From: Acanthochlamys bracteata
Taxonomy: Eukaryota > Streptophyta > Magnoliopsida > Pandanales > Velloziaceae
DNA: 64,000 nt
Direction of reading: 5' to 3'
Assembly: GCA_019914995.1 (NCBI GenBank)
Contig: CM034143.1
Coordinates: 6,239,501-6,303,500 of the forward strand
Shown here piece by piece: positions 1-10,800 of the stretch. Under the pieces are notes generated by a model. The model was not told the DNA's origin, did no database searches, and saw only the letters and a list, made by a program, of their open reading frames with translations. A program made the translations under genes and the position numbers. Numbering within the stretch: position 1 is the stretch's first letter; each line of letters begins with the position of its first letter.

Positions 1-284
1 TAATATTTTTTATTATTTATTTTGTAAGAACTTTTTAAACATTCCAATCTTCTAAATGTCTGTGTAGCCGACCGTTCAAAATATTTTTCTATATGAATTG
101 AAAAATTGCCTGTTTTTATTGGTCGCTTACTTGTTACCAAGTTGGTGGGAAAGAGACGAGACAGGAACACGGAGAGCAAATTAAGGACCGCCTAACAGGG
201 GCCATAATTAGGTAGAATCACAAGTTCCTTAGATGTGATATCTTTTTATGTATTATATAAGCGTTATCACAGCTTACGGTACAC

Positions 285-505
285 GTCTCTGAATAATAGT
301 TAATTTATTTTATAAAAAATAATTTTTTAATTTTATATCTTTAATATATATTTTATAACTATTAAAAAATTTTAAAAAATATAGAAAAAAATTAATATAA
401 TAAAATTATTTTATTATATATTTTTATCATTGTTTAAAATAAAAAAATGAAGTTTGTGTTTTTAAAAAATAAAAATATTTTTATTTTAGAAAATTTATTT
501 CAAAC
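285..505. mobile_element. AT-rich MITE-like element, family B copy
   Basis: The block carries the recurring order of motifs seen at 35748-35942, 37602-37800 and 59905-60070: a TTTTAATTTTATAT-like start, an ATATATTTTATAA core, then TTATTATATATTTTTAT. It ends near a TTTCAAACG motif, which also borders several other copies. There is no coding capacity. Boundaries are approximate because the sequence is low complexity. Confidence 0.4.
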
Positions 506-848
506 GTTTTTTGAAAACGATTCAAGAATTATTTAAGATTAAATAATTAATAATAATATAATATAAATATTTATATTTTTAAATTTTAAATAAATTTTAT
601 AACATATTATAAAAATTTTATTAAAAATATAAAATAAAATAAAGCGTTTGAAACACTATCAAATGCTTCTTTATTATTTGCCGAAAGTGATACCAAAAAA
701 GTAATATTTTATATTTAGTTTTATAAACTTATATTTTAATAGTTCAATATTTTAAAAATTAATTCTAGAAATTTAGTTCCGAATGACTTTCAGATAAATA
801 AATAAACTTATGTCTTCAAACAAACAGCAGTCTAGTAGTTAAGGGAAC

Positions 849-1080
849 CTTTAGTATAGAATAAATTCATTTTTTTTTTAAGTGAGTTTAAAAAAAAATT
901 TAAAATTTAAAAATATTTAATAAAAAATAATATTTTATAATTATTTTATATTATAGATAAATTTTAAAATTAAATTTTAATAAATAAATTTTTAATAGAC
1001 ATAATTTATTTTAGTTTTTTAAATTATTTTTTATTAAAAGTGAGTTTAAAAAAATGAGTTTGAAGAAATACGTAAACACT
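849..1080 (-). mobile_element. MITE-like element, family A copy 1
   Basis: Read on the minus strand, this block aligns almost end to end with the element at 59646-59861. Shared landmarks, in order, are a TTTAGTRTA edge, the core TATAATTATTTTATA, TAAATTTTAAAATTA, AATAAATTTTTAATA, AAGTGAGTTTAAAAA and the terminal GTAAACA. The right end (ACGTAAACACT) matches the terminal inverted repeat of the 59.6 kb copy. It is non-coding and about 230 bp long. Confidence 0.55.
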
Positions 1081-2459
1081 CCATAAGTGGGCGTGTTTGG
1101 ATTTGTTTTTAAACTAAAATTTTATAAAATGAAAAATATTTTTTTAAACATAAGTTTTATTTTTTTGACTAAAAAAATATAAATATATTAGAAAGATTTT
1201 ACTATATAAAAATTTTTTATAATTTTAAATTTTTAAATTTTAAAAATTTTAAAAATTTTAAAATTATTTTTAAAATAAGTAATGTGATAGAGACATTGTA
1301 TGCCCATGTCCATTGATGCTAATTTACGATAGAGACATAAAAACCAAAGGCACCACTTTGCTCGCTCACTTTTTTACTCCTCAAATAATCGAACAATATA
1401 GGTTGCGTAACCTTGTCGTTAACGTGTACTATATAACATTTATGTAATGCATGGAAGCATCATTTTGTCAAAGAACTGGCACACTAACCATAAGGCCATT
1501 TAAAATACTTTAAAAATTTTTTTTAAATAAAAAATAAATTTTAATAAATTTTAAAAATAAGTTTTATTTTTTATATTAAAATAATACTAATAAATAAATA
1601 ATAATTTTAAATAATTTTATGATAGAAAATTTTTATAATTTTGAAATAAATAAAATATATAAAATATTTATTAAAAAAATTAAAAATGTTTTTCAGAAAA
1701 GCATAGTCAAATGAGGCCTACCGATAATAACCAGCCGAAACCGTTTATCCTACAGGAAACCCATGGCCCAAAATTCCTACATCGAATCACCAGTAGAAGA
1801 CGTTTCCAAATATTTTTTAAAAAAACATTTTTAGAACAACAAAAATTTTTAGAAATAAATTATATATTTTAATTTTAAAAAATATAAATAATCAATAATA
1901 AAATTAGGACATAAATTTTTAAATATTTTTTAATTTTTTGAAAATTCTGTAAAATATTATAAAAACATTAATCAAACATGAATAAAAAAATTATAATAAA
2001 AAAAGCAAAAAAATAAAATAAATAGAGTGACCATAAAAACTAGTGACAAAATCTCAAAAAGCGTATTATTTGGTTGAAATTAAATTTCAAAAACTAAAAA
2101 TTGAAAAATGAGTAAAAATAAATTATTAACAAAGTATTTGATAAACGAGTTACTTTCTAAAATGTAAACAACCCTAATTATTTAAATCTGGGAAAACAAG
2201 AACCACTAAGCTTAAATTGGATTTATGAGTCATGCTTCCACTAAACATTTTATGATCACAGTTGTTAGAAATGACACGTACTACAGTCACCAACCTTTTT
2301 GACAGCCTACTCACAAAGGGTGAGATTTTTCTAAGCATGATTATCAAACAACAACACATGAAGAACAAATAGAATCCCTACAGAAAACTACTACATCACA
2401 ACAACAACAACAACAATGGACAATAGCCAACAACATAGAATTCAGTTTTCTCTGAAAAC

Positions 2460-4412
2460 TTAACCCTCTGGTTGTGGGGGAGGCTGTAGTGGCAAAGGCA
2501 ACTCCAGCTCTGGAGACAGCAATGCTGAGGGCAACTCCTGAGGTGGAGCTGGTTCTGGCTGCTGCTGTGGTGAAGCATCAATTATTTTCTTAGGCCGTCC
2601 ACGCGGCCTCTTCAACTTCTCCGCTTCATTACTCTTTGGTGGTCGACCACGTTTCTTCTGCGCAGGGGCTGTAGTTTCTATGGCAACTTGCTCGCCAACT
2701 TGGGTGGCTGTTATTTCTGCTACATGATCAACTGCTTGCGTGGCCTGGGCTGCTGTTGGTCCAGTATCTTGTTCAACAACTTGAGCAGCCGGCATTGTTA
2801 TTTGCAGCATTGCCATGGCACCAGTTACTACAGTATCGGCAATATCTTTTGAGTTCATAGGTGCAGAATTATCTGACAATATGGCAGCAGATTGTGGAAG
2901 CACTGGAAAAGGCAATTGAGGCAGTTCTGGAGGTGGCAAAGGGCTGGACGACAATGATAGCGTCTGCGGTTGAGGGGAGCTATGAGCAACCTTTTTTGGG
3001 CGTCCACGTGGATGCTTTGCTTCTGAAGGTCCTGAACTGCTGCTCTTTGGAGGCCTGCCACGCTTCTTCTCCATGTGAGACACAGTTGCTCCAGCACCTT
3101 GCTCAACTTGGGCAGTCTGCATTATCATGTCAGCCATAGCCAAAGCACCATTGACGGCAGCAGCAGTCTCATCTGAGCTGACAGCTGAAGAGTGCTGCAG
3201 GATGGGCGCAGATAGCTTCTTTGGCCGGCCAGGCTTTCTTTTAACTGTAATGCCACCTCCAACAACATCACCAGTAACAATGCCCTGAACTGAACTAGGT
3301 AACTGTGTGAATCCAATCCTTCTAGGCCTACCACGTTTTCTCTTCTCTGCAGATGAACTACTGTTGACAGCACCAAGAACACCAAGGTCTTGCTTCCTCG
3401 GCCGTCCACGCTTTCTCATTTCAAACAAACCATCTCCACTTGATAGTAACACCATCTTCTTTGGCCTGCCAGGTTTCCTCCTCCCCACCAAACCACTACC
3501 ACCAGCTGAATTGCTAGCTGCTGGAGGGTAAACCTTTCTCGGCCGTCCAGGCTTTCGATTTAAGCCAATATTGAATGCCGGATTCTTTCTTGGCCGTCTG
3601 GGTTTTCTCTTCAATGCCGAAATACTATCAGTACCAGTAACATCACCAGCTGCCGCCATTTTCTTAGGTCGCCCAGGCTTTCTCTTCACTGTCGAATCAC
3701 TGGTATCTACTGGATTCTTCCTAGGACGGCCAGGCTTTCTCTTCTCTGTAGAACCACTGCTTCCAGTAAATGCATCATCAGCTACAACCACATCACCAGC
3801 TACAGGATCCTTTCTTGGGCGCCCAGGCTTTCTGTTCACATCCTGATTCAAGTCGCTAACATTAGACTGCAAACTCTTTCGGGGGCGACCACGACCTCTT
3901 TTCAAAGCTGCTGACGGGTCCACAGACAGCAAAGCTGAATTCTTTGACGGTCGTCCAGGGCGGCGTCTAGGGACATTATCAGAAATTTGAGCAGCAGCTT
4001 CAGCAGCTGCTGAGAGCTTATAAGATCGACTTACCATGTGAATAATTCCTTGGGATGTTAACCGTCTAAGATGAACTGACAGAAGCTTCTGATGCCGCAA
4101 GGGAAGGTCTGAGTAGTTCACTGTGATGTACTTGGCTATAGCTTTCTTACTTGAACCTTTGCGCTCTTTCAAAGCTGTAATCGCACTCACTATCATCTGC
4201 AAATCCAATCCATCAAACTGTGAAAACTAGAGGTGAAGAAAAGTAAATGAAGATTGTAAATGTAATCATACTTTACTTTTTAGTTCAGAGGAAAATGTAT
4301 AGTTGAACTTGGCATCAAAGATAAAACAAATTGAAACAGAGGAAGATATCAGAAGACGAAACAAATTTTAAAAAAATAAAATCAAAACTAATTTTAATGG
4401 ATAACTGGTTGT

Positions 4413-4447
<35 letters not shown>

Positions 4448-5742
4448 AAAAAAATTCATTTTCTTTAATCAAGAAAATCACTTCACCAAATCTTTTATAA
4501 CAAATTAACTATTTAAGAGGTTTAATCCCACATCATTTATTAATGATAATGAAATGATAGTAATAAGATTTTGGCTCACCCTTTTATTGCCAGTTGGTTC
4601 TAGAATCTAGTTCATCATACAGCACCAAAACATGCTAAGCAAAATCAACTAAAAGTATAAGCTAATTCACCTTAGTGACCTATTCCGCTTTTGGGTAGGT
4701 GTTAAAGGTTTAAACCCAACTTTGTGACCCATTTTGTCATATGGTATCAAAACAAACTAGGCCAAATCAGCTAAAACTATAGGGTAAAACCCCACCTTCA
4801 TGGCCCGCTTTACTTCAGGATAGGTGTTAAGAGGTTCAAAACCCACCCTCCCTTCACTTCAAGGCAAATATTAAGAGATTTAAACTCAACTTCGTTGCCT
4901 GCTCCAGCAAAAGGCAAGTATTAAAACGTCTAGTCCTACATCACTTATCAATGATCTTAGAATGATAATTAGAATATGTTGGCTCCCTTTTTTCATTGCC
5001 AATTAATTTTGGGATGCACCACCGGTTTGATGAAAACTAAAATTTAGGTCTTTTCTCAACAAAAGAAAACCACAATTCTTAATTGTTAACCAATTTTTTC
5101 ACTAAAACAAAATATATACGAGTTAAACAATTGATTTCTCTAAAAGAGAGAAACTAAATCCCAACTAAGATAAGGACTAGCTGTTGTTGTCGTTGTTGTT
5201 GTAGAGAGAACTAACAATCCCTTTTATCCACTTCTTCACAAGTAACAAATCAACAGTTCTCTATTTTTGCCCCAAAATTCAAACTTCAAAAAGTTCTACT
5301 TCTTACTTCTTCACTACTTCTTATAACAATAAGTTCTTCACTAATTGATACAGTTAGAGTGAAATCAAACAACAAAACCGAAGAACTCAAGTTCTGATTC
5401 TACTTCTTTTGCCCTTAGCTCACTAATTATAATCTAACTAAATCATAGTTTTTTTTAATTCTTCAATGAGTTCTTCTAATAAATCCAAGAAACTAGTATT
5501 AATAACAATAAAGTCTTCACTAATTAATACAGTTAGATTTGAAACCAAACTACAAAAGGAGCAATTAACTTCTAATTCCTACTTATTTCCTCAGCAGCTC
5601 ACTGTTTCTCAAAGCTACACAAAGAGACAGATAGAGAGCTAAGAATAAGAAGTGAGTAGACCTCCTTGTACGGCGGGTGATGTCGAACAGCAGAATCAGT
5701 AGACACGGCGGAGGTCGGCGGCGCCGCGGCGGCGCGAGACAT
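2460..5742 (-). CDS. GH1-HMGA-type linker histone/AT-hook protein
   Basis: Two exons: 5742-5662 (27 aa) and 4196-2460; product about 605 aa. Exon 1 ends HPPYKE and exon 2 opens MIVSAITALKERKGSSK, which rebuilds the start of a globular linker-histone (H15) domain at about residues 21-90. Fifteen AT-hook-type motifs follow, for example RKPGRPRK, KRGRGRPRK and KKRGRPPK; one is degenerate (KRKPRRPRK). Gln/Pro/Ala-rich spacers lie between the later hooks. Such proteins bind the minor groove of AT-rich DNA and linker DNA in the nucleus. The closest known class is Arabidopsis HON4/GH1-HMGA, usually shorter with fewer hooks. The ATG at 5742 is chosen because it directly precedes the H15 region; the frame is open further upstream. 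The intron is about 1.5 kb and repeat-bearing. A TATAAA lies near 5907. Confidence 0.88.
4414..4445. repeat. (GA)n microsatellite
   Basis: About 16 uninterrupted GA units within the intron of the AT-hook gene (CT on the transcribed strand). It is likely length-polymorphic. Confidence 0.9.
4511..4940. repeat. Degenerate intronic repeat array
   Basis: A motif like GTTAARRGGTTTAAACCCAAC recurs about five times in the AT-hook gene intron, near 4511, 4699, 4824, 4869 and 4919. The flanks at 4530-4640 and 4935-5035 also resemble each other (an ATCACTTATCAATGAT-like stretch, then GGCTCCC and ATTGCCA). This looks like old tandem or nested repeat debris. No coding sequence is seen. Confidence 0.5.
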
Positions 5743-5900
5743 GGTCAGACGGTGGGGAGCGGAGGCCGCGGAGCAAAAGATAAAGCAAGGAGGAGCCTGA
5801 AATTTCGAGGTGGTGTTCGAGAAAATATGGATCAATTCGACAGCTCAGCTACACTCTGGTTAGAAACGAAATGGGACGCAGCTCTCTCTCTCTCTCCCCC

Positions 5901-5908
5901 TTTATAAG
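5901..5908 (-). promoter_or_regulatory. TATA box of the AT-hook gene
   Basis: TATAAA on the minus strand about 160 bases upstream of the chosen ATG, followed downstream by a short GA-rich tract (CT on the plus strand, 5882-5900). Position and context fit a core promoter with a leader of about 130 nt. Confidence 0.5.
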
Positions 5909-6847
5909 CTCTATACGCCGTAGATTTCAGATTACATCACCTTCATCTGACGGTAGGAATAGTACGGAATTTAGTCACACGGATTGCTGACGTGGAATGT
6001 TTATTTGCAACTTAGATCCTTAGTTTTCCTACTACGCCACTTTTGTATACCCTGGTCCGTAAATGAAGGAATGTTTGGATTGCTAACAAAATAAAAATTT
6101 TTAAAAATAAACTATTTTGAAGATTTATAAATATTGTAATAAGATTATTAGATAAATGAAATTGCAAAACATTTGAATTATAATTTCACAATAGGTCCTT
6201 CATGTATCTATTATCACGTTTAGCATGATGTGATCTATAAAATTACAATAATAATGGGATGGATATTCAAAACATCAGATTAGTTATTTAGCATAATAGG
6301 TCCCTTATATTTGTATTATCACTTCTAACGTTTCTGTATATAAAAAGGTATAATAAAATTACTACTGGCACGAATATGCAAAATTAATTACTATTTCGCA
6401 ATAAAGGACCATGATTTCGCATTATCACTTCTAAACGTTTGAGGGACTACAAATCTCTTATTATTAATAGTCTAACATGCAAAACTATACTTTTGCAAAA
6501 CCAAAAAAAACAGAAAAGAAAATTCCAGTAAGTTTCTTATAAATAAAATACTAGTGGTACAACTATTAAATACATATTTTATCAAAAAGAACCACAAATT
6601 TTCTTTCAAATTGGAAATCAACAAATTCTCCGAAACAGTTTTAATTAATATTTTGCGGAATGAGATTGCAACCGAAAAAGTCGGTAGGACTACAGTTGTT
6701 GCTTAACCGCAACTATCGTGTCCGATTACTTCGGTGGAACCTTACAAACTGAAAGCTTCAAAGCTTTCAGTCTTCTTCTTATCCTACAACTCTGCAGCTT
6801 GCAACAGAAACAGAATAAGATTATTTCAGAGGAAGCTAAAGAGATCA
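5909..6847. other. Intergenic promoter region with a degenerate triplicated repeat
   Basis: Between the divergent AT-hook and C2 genes. It holds a three-fold repeat (6188-6450, listed separately). A TATAAATA at 6538-6545 on the plus strand could serve the C2 gene, leaving a leader of roughly 280 nt. No coding sequence is seen before 6848, although the C2 frame is open from 6734. Confidence 0.45.
6188..6450. repeat. Three degenerate units of about 105 bp
   Basis: The phrase AATAGGTCC, then TATTATCACTTCTAACGTTT, recurs at 6188-6222, 6291-6332 and 6397-6450 with a spacing of about 105 bases. The third unit reads AATAAAGGACC, then ATTATCACTTCTAAACGTTT. It is a tandem repeat with substantial divergence and is not coding. 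Confidence 0.55.
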
Positions 6848-7534
6848 ATGGCTTACTACTGCAACTACGATTCAAGCGCACCAACATCTCTATCTTCTTC
6901 TTCTTCTTCTTCATATACATCTTCAGCTTTTTCTTCACCAACTCTAAGTAACAGCTCTTCCATCTCTTCGTTTAACTCCGGCGACGATAACCGCTACCGA
7001 ATTCTCGAAGTAAAACTCATCGAAGCACGAGGACTTCTCCGCCAACAACAACGATCGAAATCAAACAATATTTACGCAGAAGTATGGATTCATTCTCACC
7101 GTAAGATCAAAGCTAATCCAAGTAGTAGATCATCAGTAACCGGTGCAGATACCGTTATCTCGTGGGACGAAAACAGTCGGCTAGTTTTCGCCGTAGACAA
7201 ACAGTTTCTTGTCTCAGAAAGATCAGTGGTTGTGATAGAAATTTATAGGAAGCGCCGGTTTTCTTCAGACAAGTTGTTAGGCAAGACGGTTTGCCCGATC
7301 GCCGGAGCGTTGATAAACGAAGAGTTCGTGAAAGATTGCAGGGTTACAGATTGCGGCGGAGTTGTAAAAGTGGAAGCGAAGATTTGGAGGGAGAGTATTC
7401 AGTGTTTAGGGTTTTACAAAGGGATGGAGCTTGCAATGGATTACAATGAACTCATGATGGAAGAAGACTGCAGTGTTAATAAGAAGAAGAAAAAGAACAA
7501 GTTTTGCTTTTTTGCTGCTTGCTTTCTGCTATAG
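6848..7534 (+). CDS. C2-domain protein with C-terminal CaaX box
   Basis: A single exon of 228 aa. Residues 1-47 are Ser-rich and probably disordered. Residues about 49-155 resemble a small plant C2 domain: RILEVKLIEARGLL, then YAEVWI, a central ISWDENSRLVF and VIEIYRKRR. C2 domains bind phospholipid, often with Ca2+, but the usual acidic Ca2+ loops are not obvious here. The C-terminus is a run of lysines followed by FCFFAACFLL, so the last four residues CFLL form a CaaX box whose final Leu favours geranylgeranylation. Polybasic stretch plus prenyl group suggests plasma-membrane anchoring (inference). The ATG at 6848 was chosen because upstream in-frame codons look like leader. No close named family was recognised; BAP-like small C2 proteins are comparable. 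Confidence 0.75.
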   Translation: MAYYCNYDSSAPTSLSSSSSSSYTSSAFSSPTLSNSSSISSFNSGDDNRYRILEVKLIEARGLLRQQQRSKSNNIYAEVWIHSHRKIKANPSSRSSVTGADTVISWDENSRLVFAVDKQFLVSERSVVVIEIYRKRRFSSDKLLGKTVCPIAGALINEEFVKDCRVTDCGGVVKVEAKIWRESIQCLGFYKGMELAMDYNELMMEEDCSVNKKKKKNKFCFFAACFLL

Positions 7535-7831
7535 ATCGAAGAAGTAGAACTACCTACGTAGAGATTAATTGTTTAGATTTGCAAATTTTGTTCTTAATTT
7601 TCTTTTTCCATTTTTGTAAGCAGATCTACGAGAAATTATTATAACCACGTTTGCAAATTCCAATCTAATAATAGCTTCATTTTTGTAGGCGCAGCAATTG
7701 ATAATACTTTTCTCAAAACAATGATATGTATTATTGTGTAGGGAGAAAAACACTAATGTTTTTAACAAAAACCAAAAAAAAGTGAAAACGGCGGAAAACA
7801 AAGACGATAGACGGCGTTTACGTAACTGCAG

Positions 7832-10800
7832 TTAGAAATCTCGGAAACTCATCTTAGGATCTTGATTCTTCGAGCTGCCACGATAACGTCCCCTGCCGCC
7901 GCCTCCTCTGCCTCTTCCTCTACCTCTTCCTTTTGAACGTTTGAAGAACGATTTACCGTGCCTCATCTCTATGAGAGAATGTAGCAGCTCGTCGCATAGA
8001 ATACACCCGGTATAAAGAGTGGTTCCATCGCTTAGAGGGGTTGTCTTCTTATTGAAGTCCACTTCCATTATTGTTGATTCACATTCTGGGCATTTCTTGC
8101 TTGTGGTGGAAATACGGTGAGCGCCTTGAGGTAAGAATACCATGCAGTTGCACAAGTTGCAGTAGAGTCGCCATTTAGGAGCACTGACTGGGTCCAGGAC
8201 TAACGTGCCAGAGCATTCAGGACAAGCACAAACTCCTTGAGAGATGAGAGAGTGCTGACATGTCGGGTGTGGGCACAGAAAACAGGGCATTCCGGCACCT
8301 TTGCCTAATCTTGCAGAACTGTTACCTAGCTTGAGAGCGCTGAAGAGAGTGTCTACCCCTTCAAATGGAGGATTGTTGTAGCAGAACGGACATAGAGGGA
8401 AGGTTTTCCCATCCGGACCAGCCATGGAGAAGAGAAGTAGTTCATAACCGTCTAGAGGGCAAACCAGTTCTTTATAAAGCTGCCCAGAGATAAATTTTCA
8501 ACATAAGTAATAGAAACGGATATCATATACAGACTGAGATAATATGTAAGAGATTTAAAGAACAAAGGTTGATGCTTGCTGCCGGTTAGACATATAGGGA
8601 ATCTGCCTAAGGATATCAACTACTCCTCTCAACTGCTAAGAGAACAAATTGGTATCTCTAATTTTACACAATTTTTAAGAAATCTTGAAGTGATCTAATC
8701 TTTTTATTGTTGATGAGGAGAAGTATGGCAAGAAGGGGAAAGCAACATATATAAAGATCCTTGAACCATGAAACCATTACCTTGATGTTGCCATTTTGCG
8801 GGAGATGATGGACTTCTTCACAGGTGATGCAATAAAGTCGTGTTGGTTTAGTTGATATATATTTCATGTAGCGAGTGCATTTCCCACATTTGCTCAGTAA
8901 CCGCCCAGAATCTGCTAGAGGAGAGAACTGTGCTTCAAATAGAGCATCCATCTCTTCAATCTGTGATACATTATATAGCAAAGTAATCATGAATGTGATC
9001 TACAAAATCGTCAACTAGTCATATGCATCCGCAATTGCCTGTTGAGATTTTTAGCAGTAAACTATTTCTTGTCATTATCTAACACATTGGATCATGCTGG
9101 ATTTCCTGCATCCATCAGTGACAAAGTTTACAGGTTTATACACAATGATTCGTGTTTGTTTTCCCGTGCTCTGTATATTATGTCATCACGTGTCACCATA
9201 ATTGCAAGCCTATAATGTTTCAATAGGTTTGCTTTGCTACCAGGAAAAGTGATTTCTTGGCCACAGAAGCAACTTGTACCACTAGTAATTATGCCTGTCA
9301 ATAACCCTTAAGAACTAACTATACAAGACATGGCTACAAAGTACGTGCTTGCATGGAAGGTTAATTGATGAAGAAATCACCTTTTTGACAAAATAGGAAT
9401 ATTTGTACTTGAACTGTTGAAGAACATGCCGCACAACACCCATATGATCTTCTTGTCCTTTCGCAATCATCGTTATCTGATGTTCAATAAAACTCCTGAT
9501 GTCTGGGAGGCAAAGATCTGGGTCAATGGATTGATATCCTCTTATCAATGTAGTTCCCAAGGCTGTTGGCACCAATCTCCTTCCTGAATTTACCTTAACA
9601 ATAACACATAGAAAGCACATAACTTAATATTTCACTAAGTATAACATAAAGTTGCAGCAAGTTCACATCAGAGTAGCACTATAGCAGATACATTAAAAAA
9701 AAGTGTGATCCTGAATTAGACTAGGTCTTATACCTGTACATAGTTCCTTTCACAGATGTTGTTTATATGCACAGGAATAGAAGCATCAGTACCAATGTCG
9801 TTCTTTTCCATGAGGGATATCAGCTCGCTTTCACTAAGATAATCCGGAGGGCTGGTTTTACCCTGTCATAAATAAAGTTAATGGGACCAATTATCCTAAG
9901 TCTTAGTATTGATACAAATATATACATCACTGAACCTGTTTCAGCCAACTCAGACAAGTTTAGCAATTCAATATGTAGATAAGTGAAAGGAAATAGATAG
10001 ACCAATTTTTCTGCTGATAAAGTGAAGTTTGCATTCCTTTATATGTTTATATAGACATAAACAATGGTTCTGTTTCCGCATGACTCAAAAAGAAGACCCA
10101 AATTCTTAGAAGATATTCTACTAGAAGGCCTCTCATTCCATCGAGATAGAATCAATGCTTGTGTACTAGCATCAGCAATTATTTAAAAACTCACAGTAAA
10201 TACTAGCTTTTTCTTAGAACTGCCTGTTATCTCATAACTTATTGTCTCAATGTAACTTGATGATTCTAATATTTACTTACTGTTGTGCACTTAATACAAA
10301 GTATAAGAAGACAAGAATATAGAGCACATATCATACCTCAAAGAGGTCGAGTTTCGTAATCTTTATTTTTTCTAAGATAGAGAAGTTGGGTAGCCTTTTC
10401 TCGCTAACTTCCATCCAAGGCATGACAGACGTGAACCCTTTGGAAATAACTTTCTGCCCTGTACAAGAAAATATCTCTCCACCAGCCGCAAATTCTACTT
10501 TTGTTCTAGAATAAAACGAGAATAAAATTCATCAGATGTGACAAGTCTCTTGAATAAGTTTCAGGAAAATTGAAGCGAAACATAATAAAGAACCAGAAAA
10601 TTTTCCATTCCCTGGTCAAGGGAAACTAGCTAACTTGAGTGAGAATTAAACATTGCAGTATGAACTTGAACAATATTAAAAATCAGATGTTCATCAGTAT
10701 GAGAAACTCAAAAAAGATGCAAAGATTTCTGTCCGAAGGTTACAGGAGGTAAGTGCACAGTGTGCAACTAACATAATTCTCTGAAGAAGAACAACTAGAA

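Larger units (their letters stand above)
1..2459. other. AT-rich intergenic region with repeat elements
   Basis: I see no gene here. The stretch is strongly AT-rich and made largely of low-complexity blocks that recur elsewhere in the window (about 285-505, 849-1080, 1500-1705 and 1800-2000). The last 200-300 bases before 2460 are probably the 3' UTR of the minus-strand AT-hook gene. The short ORF at 2174-2368 has no recognisable domain. Confidence 0.6.
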
